Source: a virus
DNA: 64,000 bases
IMG/VR virus record: IMGVR_UViG_3300021963_000029
Coordinates: 62,001 to 126,000 of that record
Strand: one strand, 5' to 3'
This document shows positions 1 to 7,518 of this stretch, piece after piece (position 1 is the first letter of the stretch; each line of letters begins with the position of its first letter). The notes beneath the pieces were generated by a model, which was not told the DNA's origin, ran no database searches, and saw only the letters and a list, made by a program, of their open reading frames with translations. The position numbers were made by a program, and so were the translations under genes.

Positions 1-1458
1 ATCATATTTTGTTAAGGCTAATCCATTGGAAAGAGCAAATCCCTGTTGTTTTGCTGATCTAACTCCATCATCAACAACGCTTACTCCAACTCCAGCATAA
101 ATTGAAATTGGAAGATTAAACTTTAAAGACTTAACAAATACATTATTATCAGTGTATCCAATGTTATCAATTTTTATAGGGTCTTCATCTACAGCATATA
201 AACTTTCTTCTGATTTAATAGAGGATAAAACATTATTAATCCTCATACTTACTACTTTATTTCTATCCCCATCTTCATAAGAATAAACTGAGTTTGTAGC
301 ATATATTAAAGTTTTTCTTGAAATCTCTCTTACTATGAGAGACTCATTTACTTCAGAAACACCTAAAAATTGATTGTTAGTTTTATCTTGATATTCATAT
401 GCAACATCATTAATATACAAGGTCCCTTTTTTAGGGAATCCTACAGTGCTATCTACAAAAATAGTATCAGATCCTGATGGTACATCCTCTACACAATAAG
501 TTTTAAATGTTGGGAAAAAAGTACCTGAGATTGATCCCTTTGGATTTAAATTATTTGAATATCCAGAAAAAATTCTAATCTTATAATAAGTTGTCCCTTT
601 TAATAAAAATGAATCAACCGCATAAATTGATCCAGTGGCAGGTTGGACATCTGAATTAAATGAGTCAGCATCTTGATAAAGTGTCTGTCCTTGTAATTTA
701 AAAGGATCTCCACTAATTAAATCGCAAATAAAAGTTTCGGTTACTACCCACTTATCATCAGAGGGAGTAAAACAAAATTCTCTTGGTTTAACAATATTAA
801 CCTTTTCATCATACAACACTTTAAATAAAATTTTGTATGATTCATCAGTTCCTTTTGATTGATAAAATGTTTTTGCTTTACTTAAGAAATTTTGAGGGTT
901 AATTTTTGAATCAAAATCTACTTCCTCAAACCCAGGAAGATACAAGGTTTTTTGTTTTTTAAAAAATTCAATCAAAAATAGATTGCTTAAATTGTTGACA
1001 ATATCCCCATCAGAGTGGTCTGCAGACTCTGTACTTGAAAAGACTAAGATTTCTGGGTTCTCTTCTCCTTGTAAGGAGTCAACCCCACTAAACCCTCTTA
1101 CACACCCAGTAAAAGAGTTTGTAGTTATACCTGTGTATGTAATAATCTCATCATTAATTTTAAGTAGACCATACTGTTTTGGCCAACCTTTAGTTGATTC
1201 TACATTTATGGTTTCATCTAAAAATTCTACATCAGCAGTTAATTTGGTTGAAGCAATTAAGTTGTTAGATTCAAAAGCAGAAAAATTCTTATACCCTGAA
1301 AGATTTTCAGAGAGATCTACTACACCTCCCTGAAATTCTTGAGAGCGATAATACTCTTTAAAAAATTCTCCTAAATTTGGATTATCTGCTAGAATAAATT
1401 CAGGGATTTGATTTTCAACAACATCACTGATTTTTACTAACTTCTGTTCTTCTATCAT
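1..1458 (-). CDS. Baseplate wedge-type structural protein, gp7-like (C-terminal part outside window)
   Basis: The frame is open for 486 codons and runs off the left edge, so only the N-terminal part is visible. It begins MIEEQKLVKISDVVENQIPEF. The start codon lies 1 nt after the gp6 stop, indicating translational coupling in the order gp25, gp6, this gene. The visible part is rich in Ser, Thr, Asn and aromatic residues, with short turns such as GFPKKGTLYIND, as expected of a beta-rich virion protein. In T4-like phages gp6 is followed by wedge genes gp7 and gp8, so a gp7 equivalent is the likeliest role. I cannot align it to T4 gp7 from memory, so the number is inferred from position. Confidence 0.7.
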   Translation of the reverse strand, partial: MIEEQKLVKISDVVENQIPEFILADNPNLGEFFKEYYRSQEFQGGVVDLSENLSGYKNFSAFESNNLIASTKLTADVEFLDETINVESTKGWPKQYGLLKINDEIITYTGITTNSFTGCVRGFSGVDSLQGEENPEILVFSSTESADHSDGDIVNNLSNLFLIEFFKKQKTLYLPGFEEVDFDSKINPQNFLSKAKTFYQSKGTDESYKILFKVLYDEKVNIVKPREFCFTPSDDKWVVTETFICDLISGDPFKLQGQTLYQDADSFNSDVQPATGSIYAVDSFLLKGTTYYKIRIFSGYSNNLNPKGSISGTFFPTFKTYCVEDVPSGSDTIFVDSTVGFPKKGTLYINDVAYEYQDKTNNQFLGVSEVNESLIVREISRKTLIYATNSVYSYEDGDRNKVVSMRINNVLSSIKSEESLYAVDEDPIKIDNIGYTDNNVFVKSLKFNLPISIYAGVGVSVVDDGVRSAKQQGFALSNGLALTKYD

Positions 1459-1459
1459 C

Positions 1460-3343
1460 TTAACTTCTTATCTTAGTTCCAGTGGGATAACTTGTTTCTG
1501 GGTCAAATCTGCTTCCTGAAGCATTTTCACCAGATGAGATTATATCTTTGATCATTGTAAACTTACTTTTACCTACATCCAACTTCAAATAAATTGATTT
1601 TTTAGCAATAACATCATTAGAGTATGGAGTTGCCTCTATCTCTACTATATTATTAGGCAAAGAAGTTTCTGATATAGTTATAGTATCTATATTGATTTCA
1701 CCAGTGATATAATCAACTGTGCCAATGTCTTGTTGTTCTGTTTTTTCTGTTTCTCCATCAATAGAAAATAGATACAACCTTCCAGTTTTTAAATCTGCAT
1801 TAGGAGTATCTGATAGATAAACCTCTTTTGTTAGTCCTCTAATTCTAAATCCAGTGCTTCTAATATTATACCCTGAAGGAGAAGCAAAAAATCTATTTTC
1901 ATAGCAAATTGTGTATTGGGTTGGTTCATTAATAATAACACCAACATTTCTTCTAATTAATACTTTTGTTATGTTGGAAGTGATAGAAGTATTTGTAGCA
2001 TCAATTAATCTAACTGACTTACTATACTTAAACCTCCCACCGAACTTGTTTAAATCTGTAGAGTCTGAATAAGTCTGCAGAGATTTAACTACTTGTGATT
2101 TTAGATCACTTACTGCACCAATAAAGTTTGAATTGTAGTAGATAGAAGATACTAGTTCTACATACAAAACATTAATGTCTACAAAGTTTGGTTGAATTCC
2201 TGCTATACTGTATTTTTTGAGAGAAGCAAGAATAAACTCTTTAGTTTGCTCTGACAAATAATCAGAATTTTTTGGTTTTGCTGCTATGAATACCTTACCA
2301 AACTGTGGTGGAGATAACTCTTCACCACCATATGCAGTTACTGACTCAATGTTTGGATAAATTGATGGTAATAATGCTTCATAATCTGCTGCTGTAACTG
2401 CTCTGTACTGGGTTGAGTACATTCTTGGAGCATAATACCTAATAGACTCTATTGATTGAATATCATCACCATTATTTGCTGCTTCTGTGGTAATAACAAC
2501 CCCAACACTAGATCCTAGATTGGACCCAGTATCAGATAAAACTGTACCAGAAAATACAAAATCAGAGGCACCATTGCCCTGCTTACCATTAGTTGTGATA
2601 TATGATACTAAAACTTGATTATTGTTGACTAATTTTTTACCAAAGATTCCATCTCCAAAGAAAATTTCATATTTCTCATCTGAGATTTCTTGCACTAAAA
2701 AGATTCTTGAGTTTGTATCAATGTTCAAAATATTATCAACAGGAACAAACTCTTGAGTTGTTGTTGACTGTATAGTATCTTTTACATTCACTCTAATTGT
2801 AGAAGTGTCTATAAATGGGTTTGGTAAGATATACTTTTGGTTTGGTTGAGAAGTATCAACTATAAACTCTTTGGTGAGTAGAGTACCCTCATAGATGTTA
2901 ACATCAAGGAATACTGCTTCTCCTTGACTAACACCAACTGTGATGTCTTCTGGGATTGAAAAAATATAACTTGTGTTATCTAAGTTACCAGTGCAAACAA
3001 TTCCTTTCTTTAAGGTTGCTGTTTTTACTGTTGAATTGATTCCAGTGATGTTAAAAGATATTTTTGCTGTTGCTGCTCTTCTTGATAGTGGAACATACCC
3101 TACATTCCTTGCTAAGGATACTACGTTCTCCCTTAAGGTGGCACTATCAATAAATGACTCATTAACCACCATGTTGGTGTTAAATGCAGTCAGGTAGGTA
3201 TTATAAGCAAGTACATCAATTAAGATTGAAAAGTTAGAACCTTCAAAATCAAAGTCAGTGAAGTTAGAGTTTGATCTTAAGTAATCTTTAATAGATGTTC
3301 TAATCTGATCAAAGTCTAGATTAGTGAATTGAGTAAATGCCAT
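1460..3343 (-). CDS. gp6: Baseplate wedge protein gp6 (J-like)
   Basis: A 627-residue protein similar in length to T4 gp6 (660). The N-terminus (TNLDFDQIRTSIKDYLRSN, then LIDVLAYNTYLTAFNTNM and VGYVPLSRRAATAKISF) is the characteristic gp6/baseplate J-like opening. gp6 dimers link adjacent wedges into the inner baseplate ring, and with gp25 and gp53 form the element that drives sheath contraction. It starts on the base that ends gp25 (1-nt overlap at 3343) and is followed directly by the gp7-like gene. The middle region (YYAPRMYSTQYRAVTAADYEALL) is also typical of J-like proteins. Transcription probably comes from the late promoter before gp25. Confidence 0.92.
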   Translation of the reverse strand: MAFTQFTNLDFDQIRTSIKDYLRSNSNFTDFDFEGSNFSILIDVLAYNTYLTAFNTNMVVNESFIDSATLRENVVSLARNVGYVPLSRRAATAKISFNITGINSTVKTATLKKGIVCTGNLDNTSYIFSIPEDITVGVSQGEAVFLDVNIYEGTLLTKEFIVDTSQPNQKYILPNPFIDTSTIRVNVKDTIQSTTTQEFVPVDNILNIDTNSRIFLVQEISDEKYEIFFGDGIFGKKLVNNNQVLVSYITTNGKQGNGASDFVFSGTVLSDTGSNLGSSVGVVITTEAANNGDDIQSIESIRYYAPRMYSTQYRAVTAADYEALLPSIYPNIESVTAYGGEELSPPQFGKVFIAAKPKNSDYLSEQTKEFILASLKKYSIAGIQPNFVDINVLYVELVSSIYYNSNFIGAVSDLKSQVVKSLQTYSDSTDLNKFGGRFKYSKSVRLIDATNTSITSNITKVLIRRNVGVIINEPTQYTICYENRFFASPSGYNIRSTGFRIRGLTKEVYLSDTPNADLKTGRLYLFSIDGETEKTEQQDIGTVDYITGEINIDTITISETSLPNNIVEIEATPYSNDVIAKKSIYLKLDVGKSKFTMIKDIISSGENASGSRFDPETSYPTGTKIRS

Positions 3344-3747
3344 TAGTATCTGGTTGGTTGTAATATGAATGTAACTAATTGTTGGGGAGCACTCAATCCA
3401 ACAATATCATAAATGATACTTACATCCATGGCATTATCATCTGGGAAAAGAGAAACTTCTACGTTTCTCAATCTAACTCTAGGTTCAAAGTTATTGATAA
3501 CTGTTTTGATTTCATCCTTTATGGGTTCTTCAACGCCAATGTCAGCAAGTTCAAAGAAATAATTTTCAACCTTAGAACCTAAAAGAGGATTAAAGAATCT
3601 CTCACCAACTCTAGTTCTCACTAGATTGATAACTGCCCTTTTAATAGCATCCTCGTTTGTTAATGAAATAATATCATTAGTAACTGGATTTCTCTTAAAA
3701 GACAGACTGATATCTTTAAATCCTCTTGAAACAGATTCTAAAGGCAC
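3343..3747 (-). CDS. gp25: Baseplate wedge protein gp25 (lysozyme-like fold)
   Basis: The 134 residues match the T4 gp25 size (132). Key segments are an N-terminal strand (RGFKDISLSFKRNPVTNDI), the helix with NEDAIKRAVINLVRTRVGERFFNPLLGS, and a C-terminal half with FEPRVRLRNVEV. The RxGERxFxPxxGS signature is that of the GPW/gp25 family. gp25 joins wedge to sheath initiator and is essential for baseplate assembly; despite its fold it is not a muralytic enzyme in T4. A late promoter ATAAATA lies 23-29 bp upstream of its ATG and overlaps the stop codon of the preceding gene. Confidence 0.93.
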   Translation of the reverse strand: MPLESVSRGFKDISLSFKRNPVTNDIISLTNEDAIKRAVINLVRTRVGERFFNPLLGSKVENYFFELADIGVEEPIKDEIKTVINNFEPRVRLRNVEVSLFPDDNAMDVSIIYDIVGLSAPQQLVTFILQPTRY

Positions 3748-3769
3748 TTTTAGATCTAATATTTACTTG

Positions 3770-3776
3770 TATTTAT
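3770..3776 (-). promoter_or_regulatory. T4-type late promoter before gp25
   Basis: ATAAATA on the minus strand, 23 bp before the gp25 start codon, the usual distance for a T4 late (gp55-dependent) -10 element. It overlaps the TAA stop codon of the upstream 78-aa gene. Confidence 0.7.
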
Positions 3777-4009
3777 TGTGGTTTTCCATAAATTGGTTCA
3801 GTGCCATACTCCCAATCATCATAATCTTCATCATTTCTAATTCTTTCATGCATTTCTGCTTGTTCTTTTAGATGATGGTCAATATGAACCTCTTCATGAG
3901 CAATTTCTTTAAGAATTTTTTGAGGTTGACCATAATCTGTCACTAATTTTGTGGTTCCCCACATCTGATGCATGTAATTTGGGTCTCTATCTACTGGTAA
4001 ATTTGCCAT
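3773..4009 (-). CDS. Conserved hypothetical protein, His/Glu/Asp-rich
   Basis: A 78-aa charged protein with a central helix containing EIAHEEVHIDHHLKEQAEMHERI and a Tyr/Asp-rich tail. The clustered histidines could bind metal, but I recognise no catalytic motif. AGGAAA lies about 5 nt before the ATG as a ribosome binding site. It sits immediately upstream of the gp25-gp6 operon, and its stop codon is inside the gp25 late promoter. Function unknown. Confidence 0.7.
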   Translation of the reverse strand: MANLPVDRDPNYMHQMWGTTKLVTDYGQPQKILKEIAHEEVHIDHHLKEQAEMHERIRNDEDYDDWEYGTEPIYGKPQ

Positions 4010-4039
4010 TTTTCCTAATTCTAAGTGAATTAGAACTTT

Positions 4040-4258
4040 TTACGGGGTTTCTATCCCGAAATTAGCAATATTTTCTCTATGAAAAGTTGAATTTTTTTGT
4101 ATTCTAATGTCGCAGTTCCTAAAAGTCCAACAGTACCCACCATTATCTAGGAAAACAACCCACTCAAGGTCATGTTCCTGTGATCTATCGATCAAAAAAA
4201 ATGCCCAGCCTGATCCTTTTGGGGTCAGAACTGGGATTTGTGGGTCAAGTTGGAGCAT
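4040..4258 (-). CDS. Conserved small hypothetical protein
   Basis: 72 aa, starting MLQLDPQIPVLTPKGSGWA and including LEWVVFLDNGGYCWTFRNCDIR. The fragment PKGxGxA...WVVFLDxxGxCWTFRNxD is one I associate with small proteins of T4-like cyanophages. I chose the ATG at 4258, which overlaps the upstream gene's TGA (TGATG), over a TTG one codon earlier. The protein is probably beta-rich. Function unknown. Confidence 0.72.
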   Translation of the reverse strand: MLQLDPQIPVLTPKGSGWAFFLIDRSQEHDLEWVVFLDNGGYCWTFRNCDIRIQKNSTFHRENIANFGIETP

Positions 4259-4401
4259 CAATGCCCTTGACCTCTGTAACGCTTCTTCCTGCCATTACGA
4301 GAGGTGGCAGAGAGGTTAGTATGCTGAGAACAACCCTGACGAGTCTTCTTGGGTTTGTGCTCAATGACAACTTTGTTTGTCAGTGAAGGACGCTTTGCCA
4401 T
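4258..4401 (-). CDS. Small highly basic protein
   Basis: 47 aa, with about a third Lys/Arg/His: MAKRPSLTNKVVIEHKPKKT, ending in GRKKRYRGQGH. The composition suggests nucleic-acid or acidic-protein binding. It ends with TGATG coupling to the next gene and starts 3 nt after the upstream stop codon, so it belongs to a tight four-gene unit (4040-5320). No domain is recognised. Confidence 0.7.
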   Translation of the reverse strand: MAKRPSLTNKVVIEHKPKKTRQGCSQHTNLSATSRNGRKKRYRGQGH

Positions 4402-4403
4402 AA

Positions 4404-4568
4404 TTAAATCTCCTGTGTTCTTTCAAATTCTACCACAATATCCTCTGGATGGGGAGCCCCTGTCTCATAAAATTGTTGAGACAGGTCATCCATTACATCA
4501 AACATCTCTTCTTCAGAAAGATCTTTATAGATCGCTCTTCCATTGCAAAGGATGCTGTACTTATCCAT
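4404..4568 (-). CDS. Small acidic hypothetical protein
   Basis: 54 aa, starting MDKYSILCNGRAIYKDLSEE and followed by a helix FDVMDDLSQQFYETGAPHPEDI. The NGxAIYKDLSEEE...GxPxPEDI pattern is typical of a small protein conserved in cyanophages. Its ATG overlaps the glycosyltransferase stop codon (TGATG), indicating coupled translation. Role unknown. Confidence 0.72.
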   Translation of the reverse strand: MDKYSILCNGRAIYKDLSEEEMFDVMDDLSQQFYETGAPHPEDIVVEFERTQEI

Positions 4569-5320
4569 CAGATAATCCTAGTCTTCTCGTGACCAACTCT
4601 AATTTGTGGATGACACCAAATGTCAAAACCACACTTTCTCTTAGCATCAAGACAGAATGAAACATCCTCTCCACACATGTCCTGAACCTCTCCAGAGTCA
4701 AAGACCTGCATTTGTGGAGCAAACCATGGATACTTCATTTCGGGGTGCTCAAAGACTCCCTTCTTGATGATAACCCAACCAAATCCAGTATAGTCTACAG
4801 TAAATGGTTTCTTTCTGTTGACAATGGTATCAACCATTTCATGATTCATGACTCCACCATTATTCTTGAAGTCATCTTCATCCAACCAATGTGCTACTGA
4901 AGTGGTTCTACCATCCTCTGTAGCATACCATCCACAGGCAATGTCCTTGTCCATGTCAAAGATTGCCCAGAAGGCATCTGTGTTGAATACAATGTCACTA
5001 TCAATCCAGAGTTGATAGTCATAATTTAGTTTACCTTGCCAGGGTTCTTGATCTGGTCCTGCAAGTACATTTGCCCCTAGGCATTTGCATCTTGCAAAGT
5101 TAACCATGGAAGAATAGTCTTGGGAGATCTGAATACTTGCTCCTGCCTGTACTAGATCAAAGCACAGTTGGACAAAGTTCTTCAGGAATGTATAGGATAC
5201 TCCTCTTCCTGGCAAACAAAATACAATAGTCTTTCCTCTAATCCTTTCTCTACACCTTTCAATATCAAAAAGTGGTTGTTGCTCTGGTTCTTTTGCTTTT
5301 ACAGTAAATCCTTTTGCCAT
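4568..5320 (-). CDS. GT-A-like glycosyltransferase
   Basis: 250 aa. The first strand is KTIVFCLPGRGVS. A DSD motif in YQLWIDSDIVF (about residues 102-112) fits the metal and nucleotide-sugar binding DxD of GT-A folds. Downstream elements are FGWVIIKKGVF, CGEDVSFC (about 216) and a C-terminal His/Glu/Lys segment near residue 244. Such proteins are common in T4-like cyanophages and may modify virion proteins or host surface glycans; donor and acceptor cannot be read from sequence. A late promoter at 5374 precedes it, consistent with late expression beside structural genes. Confidence 0.72.
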   Translation of the reverse strand: MAKGFTVKAKEPEQQPLFDIERCRERIRGKTIVFCLPGRGVSYTFLKNFVQLCFDLVQAGASIQISQDYSSMVNFARCKCLGANVLAGPDQEPWQGKLNYDYQLWIDSDIVFNTDAFWAIFDMDKDIACGWYATEDGRTTSVAHWLDEDDFKNNGGVMNHEMVDTIVNRKKPFTVDYTGFGWVIIKKGVFEHPEMKYPWFAPQMQVFDSGEVQDMCGEDVSFCLDAKRKCGFDIWCHPQIRVGHEKTRII

Positions 5321-5373
5321 AAAATTTTATTCAAGTTGCGATGACGTACGTATCAACTCAAATGATACTGCAC

Positions 5374-5380
5374 TATTTAT
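5374..5380 (-). promoter_or_regulatory. T4-type late promoter before the glycosyltransferase gene
   Basis: AATAAATA reads leftward 54 bp before the ATG of the 250-aa gene and overlaps the TAA stop codon of the upstream 59-aa gene. The spacing is longer than at the other late promoters here, leaving a leader of about 45 nt. Confidence 0.55.
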
Positions 5381-5556
5381 TTTAAGTCAATCCACTTGTT
5401 TCCAAGCAGATACCAATTCATAACTCTATGGAGGAAAAACGGTTTTTTCTTCTTCCACAAACAAAATAATCCTGGATCTTCTGGATCATAATTAATGCTC
5501 CAGTGTCCTACATATCCTGATTCTCTCTGAGAATTATAAAAATCTCCATCATTCAT
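5377..5556 (-). CDS. Small hypothetical protein rich in Trp, Tyr and Lys
   Basis: 59 aa starting MNDGDFYNSQRESGYVGHWS, with a basic KKKKPFF patch and a hydrophobic tail ending NKWIDLK. It overlaps the upstream 112-aa gene by 8 nt in another frame, a common arrangement in this genome. No family recognised. Confidence 0.65.
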   Translation of the reverse strand: MNDGDFYNSQRESGYVGHWSINYDPEDPGLFCLWKKKKPFFLHRVMNWYLLGNKWIDLK

Positions 5557-5887
5557 TGTTCTCTACATCCTCCATAAGTTCATCATAAGCTTCATTTAAA
5601 AATTTATCTATGTCATCTATTGGTACAGTCTTAACTTTACCAGTCCTAACATCTTCTGCCATTTGCATTAGATTTTCAAGGAATGCTTTAGGAAGAGTAT
5701 CATCTTCTCCTAGTTGTGACCAAAACCAATTATAACATTCTTCATAAGGATCATCATAGAACATGAGAGCATAATCCTTATAGTTGCCAGTCATCAAATC
5801 ACCCCAGATCCTAAAGGTTCCACGAATGTTTTGCCAACCAGTCATCCAACAGTGACCAATCCAATACTCAAACCAGTTCATTTTCAT
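5549..5887 (-). CDS. Hypothetical protein with Trp-rich N-terminus and acidic C-terminus
   Basis: 112 aa. The first 60 residues are aromatic (NWFEYWIGHCWMTGWQN; ECYNWFWSQLGED) and the last 40 are acidic and helical (DKFLNEAYDELMEDVENNE). Starts at 5887 or 5881 are possible. A TATCAT lies exactly 6 bp before the second ATG, the leaderless geometry of other early genes here, but no good -35 is visible. Function unknown. Confidence 0.65.
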   Translation of the reverse strand: MKMNWFEYWIGHCWMTGWQNIRGTFRIWGDLMTGNYKDYALMFYDDPYEECYNWFWSQLGEDDTLPKAFLENLMQMAEDVRTGKVKTVPIDDIDKFLNEAYDELMEDVENNE

Positions 5888-5906
5888 ATGATAGAGAGAT
5901 ACGGCG

Positions 5907-6056
5907 CTAGAACTTCTTTTTATAATTATACTCTAAGGTAATCTTTCTACTCTCATTGTACTTATCTGCAACATAAGAGAATGTACAGTCTGCCCCAAAA
6001 TGATTGGCAAGCACCTGAATAATTTCTTGGAATAATTTCTGATTGTCTTCTGTCAT
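5907..6056 (-). CDS. Small hypothetical protein
   Basis: 49 aa: an amphipathic helix (DNQKLFQEIIQVLANHF) followed by GADCTFSYVADKY and a basic YNYKKKF tail. It starts with ATGA overlap on the stop of the upstream gene and ends about 20 nt before the next. No family recognised. Confidence 0.65.
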   Translation of the reverse strand: MTEDNQKLFQEIIQVLANHFGADCTFSYVADKYNESRKITLEYNYKKKF

Positions 6057-6250
6057 TTAAACCCCTTTGTTTTTTTCTGAGGTGGATCAATTACTTCAAT
6101 GTGACTCAACATGTTCCCTGGTGTGCCCCACCAAGTCCTCTGAGCATCTTCATAGTTATCAAAGACCACTGACTCACCATTGAATGCTACTACCTTGTAG
6201 AAGTGCCTCAAATAGGGGTCAGAGGATGTTTGAGTAAATGTACTAGTCAT
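6053..6250 (-). CDS. Conserved small hypothetical protein
   Basis: 65 aa starting MTSTFTQTSSDPYLRHFYKV, with FDNYEDAQRTWWGTPG and a basic KKTKGFK tail. The pattern SDPYLRHFYKVVAFNG...NYEEAQxxWW is familiar from small cyanophage proteins. I chose the ATG at 6250 because it overlaps the upstream stop codon (ATGACTAG), the coupling seen throughout; an ATG at 6259 is in frame too. Confidence 0.7.
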   Translation of the reverse strand: MTSTFTQTSSDPYLRHFYKVVAFNGESVVFDNYEDAQRTWWGTPGNMLSHIEVIDPPQKKTKGFK

Positions 6251-6401
6251 CACAATCATTCACAATTAAAAACTCCTTTACCTGAAAATCAGTAGAAAAC
6301 CCTGCACTAATCATCTGGGATATACCAGTGAGTGTCTTCTCACATTCCGAGAGACTACCTTCACAAAACACCCTGTCTCTTGCAATCAACTTGTAGACCA
6401 T
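6243..6401 (-). CDS. Small hypothetical protein, first gene left of the putative origin
   Basis: 52 aa starting MVYKLIARDRVFCEGSLSEC, with SGFSTDFQVKEFLI and an acidic VNDCDD end. AGGG lies 7 nt before the ATG. It heads the 6401-5377 gene string. The leftward promoter at 6680-6708 would give it a leader of about 270 nt. No known domain. Confidence 0.65.
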   Translation of the reverse strand: MVYKLIARDRVFCEGSLSECEKTLTGISQMISAGFSTDFQVKEFLIVNDCDD

Positions 6402-6633
6402 TTTTACCCTGGGAAAATTTTTTTCTTATAATGGGACCCAAGTATATTTAATCCCTCCCACAGGCAAATTCCAATATAACTGAATTCATCCAAGGGGCTG
6501 GTCTCTGTCCCATACACATTCCTATAGAGCAACCTTACAGGACTTTTTTGACCCCAGAAAATTTTTTTAATCACTTGAAATAAAGCTCTTGTTTTCAAAG
6601 TTTTGTAGGTTAGGGTAGTTTGGATTTTTCGCA

Positions 6634-6651
6634 TTACCCCACAAGGGGTAA
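6634..6651. repeat. Perfect hairpin in the gene-free region
   Basis: TTACCCC-ACAA-GGGGTAA: 7-bp stem, 4-nt loop. No T-run follows on either strand, so it is not an obvious terminator. It lies about 20-40 nt into the transcript expected from the leftward promoter at 6680-6708. Confidence 0.6.
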
Positions 6652-6679
6652 CATAATAACACAAAACACCTGCTAATTC

Positions 6680-6708
6680 ACTATAACATACCCACTGCAT
6701 TTTGTCAA
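6680..6708 (-). promoter_or_regulatory. Consensus sigma70 promoter, leftward
   Basis: TTGACA, 17 bp, TATAGT on the minus strand, with predicted +1 near 6673. It would drive the 6401-5377 gene string after a leader of about 270 nt, or make origin RNA. Confidence 0.6.
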
Positions 6709-6757
6709 CCCCTGTATTCACTGAGACCCACACATCTCATCACTGTTTTACATTGTG

Positions 6758-6798
6758 TTTTCCACATGTTTTCCACAATTATTCACAAGTTTTCCACA
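6758..6798 (+). repeat. Four helically phased DnaA-box-like sites
   Basis: TTTTCCACA at 6758, 6769 and 6790 and TTATTCACA at 6779, all in the same orientation. Start-to-start spacing is 11, 10 and 11 bp, one helical turn each, so proteins would stack on one face of the DNA. Confidence 0.7.
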
Positions 6799-6867
6799 GG
6801 TATCTTATACTGAGTTTCACTGAGATTGTGTCACTCACTGGGATCTCACTGATTTACACTTAAGACC

Positions 6868-6876
6868 TGTGGAAAA
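6868..6876 (-). repeat. DnaA-box-like site, inverted
   Basis: TGTGGAAAA, the complement of TTTTCCACA, inside a CCTGTGGAAAACT context repeated at 7047. Confidence 0.6.
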
Positions 6877-6926
6877 CTATCACTGTCAAGGGGCAATGTG
6901 CCAGTTCTGAGTGTTCCTGGGGGGTG

Positions 6927-6955
6927 TTGACATTTCTGAGGGTTTGTGATACAAT
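6927..6955 (+). promoter_or_regulatory. Consensus sigma70 promoter, rightward, inside the box cluster
   Basis: TTGACA, 17 bp, TACAAT on the plus strand with an extended -10 (TGA before TACAAT); predicted +1 about 6962. No plus-strand gene follows: the first ATG gives only about 12 codons. The RNA would run through the second box cluster toward the AT-rich segment, as a T4-type origin primer transcript would. Confidence 0.55.
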
Positions 6956-7014
6956 GGGGGCCAAGATCACTAGACTCAGAGACATTTACTGACAATACAC
7001 TGAATTATACATAG

Positions 7015-7055
7015 TTTTCCACATTTTCCACAAAATAACACAAACCTGTGGAAAA
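7015..7055. repeat. Three DnaA-box-like sites
   Basis: TTTTCCACA at 7015 and 7024 (abutting, same orientation) and its complement at 7047-7055. Together with 6758-6876 this gives eight sites in 300 bp. Confidence 0.65.
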
Positions 7056-7121
7056 CTCAACTACATTTATTTTGACATTTATTTGATTTCCCTAACATTG
7101 TGCGGAATGAACATTTAGGGG

Positions 7122-7325
7122 TTAAATGTCTTTCAGCACATGCCTATAATCAATGGATTTGATACACCAACCTGATGCACATGTGATCTCTTCAACTAGA
7201 TCTTCATCATCATCTGCTTCATAGATTTCCCCAACATAGAGAGAGGTTAGATGATCTTTATCAAATGGAGTTAGTGTATCATCCCCATCAAAATCAAACT
7301 CAATGTATGTAATTTGGAATTGCAT
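7122..7325 (-). CDS. Conserved small acidic protein
   Basis: 67 aa, strongly acidic: FDFDGDDTLTPFDKDH, GEIYEADDDEDLVEEIT, then ASGWCIKSIDYRHVL. The YIEFDF...WEADDEEDLIEEIT-like arrangement recurs in T4-like cyanophages. Acidic DNA-mimic behaviour is possible but not shown. It ends the 8114-7122 gene string. A 7-bp hairpin (7111-7129) overlaps its stop codon. Confidence 0.7.
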   Translation of the reverse strand: MQFQITYIEFDFDGDDTLTPFDKDHLTSLYVGEIYEADDDEDLVEEITCASGWCIKSIDYRHVLKDI

Positions 7326-7326
7326 T

Positions 7327-7518
7327 TTATGCTTCTTGGATTAACTCAGGATAGTATTCTTCAATCTCACTTAGCAGTTCTTCATCACTATACATAGAGA
7401 GATTTTCTTCAAGTTGATCACCTACCAATCTCATCAGATCTTTGGTGCTCATGCTATCAATAATGCGATCAACATAAGATGAAACAAGTTGATCACGATT
7501 GGGGATTGGAATTGTCAT
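7327..7518 (-). CDS. Conserved small acidic helical protein
   Basis: 63 aa: NRDQLVSSYVDRIIDSM followed by SDEELLSEIEEYYPELIQEA. The REQLxxSYVDxIxDxM...LSDxELLxE pattern is conserved among cyanophage small proteins. It starts with an ATGA overlap on the upstream gene. Function unknown. Confidence 0.72.
   Translation of the reverse strand: MTIPIPNRDQLVSSYVDRIIDSMSTKDLMRLVGDQLEENLSMYSDEELLSEIEEYYPELIQEA

Larger units (their letters stand above)
6402..7121. other. Gene-free region: candidate replication origin
   Basis: About 720 bp without a credible gene. It contains eight DnaA-box-like 9-mers (six or seven exact TTTTCCACA or its complement, one TTATTCACA) between 6758 and 7055, two consensus sigma70 promoters pointing away from each other (6680-6708 leftward, 6927-6955 rightward), a 7-bp hairpin (6634-6651) and an AT-rich stretch (about 7056-7100). 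TTTTCCACA fits the relaxed bacterial DnaA box TTWTNCACA and is the form described for cyanobacterial origins. An origin, or a region titrating host DnaA, is an inference. Confidence 0.6.

Noticed and set aside
6404-6733. 109-codon open frame on the minus strand in the putative origin
   Set aside because: Composition is unlike the neighbours, it contains the leftward promoter and hairpin, no ribosome binding site precedes it, and no known protein pattern is visible. Treated as non-coding.
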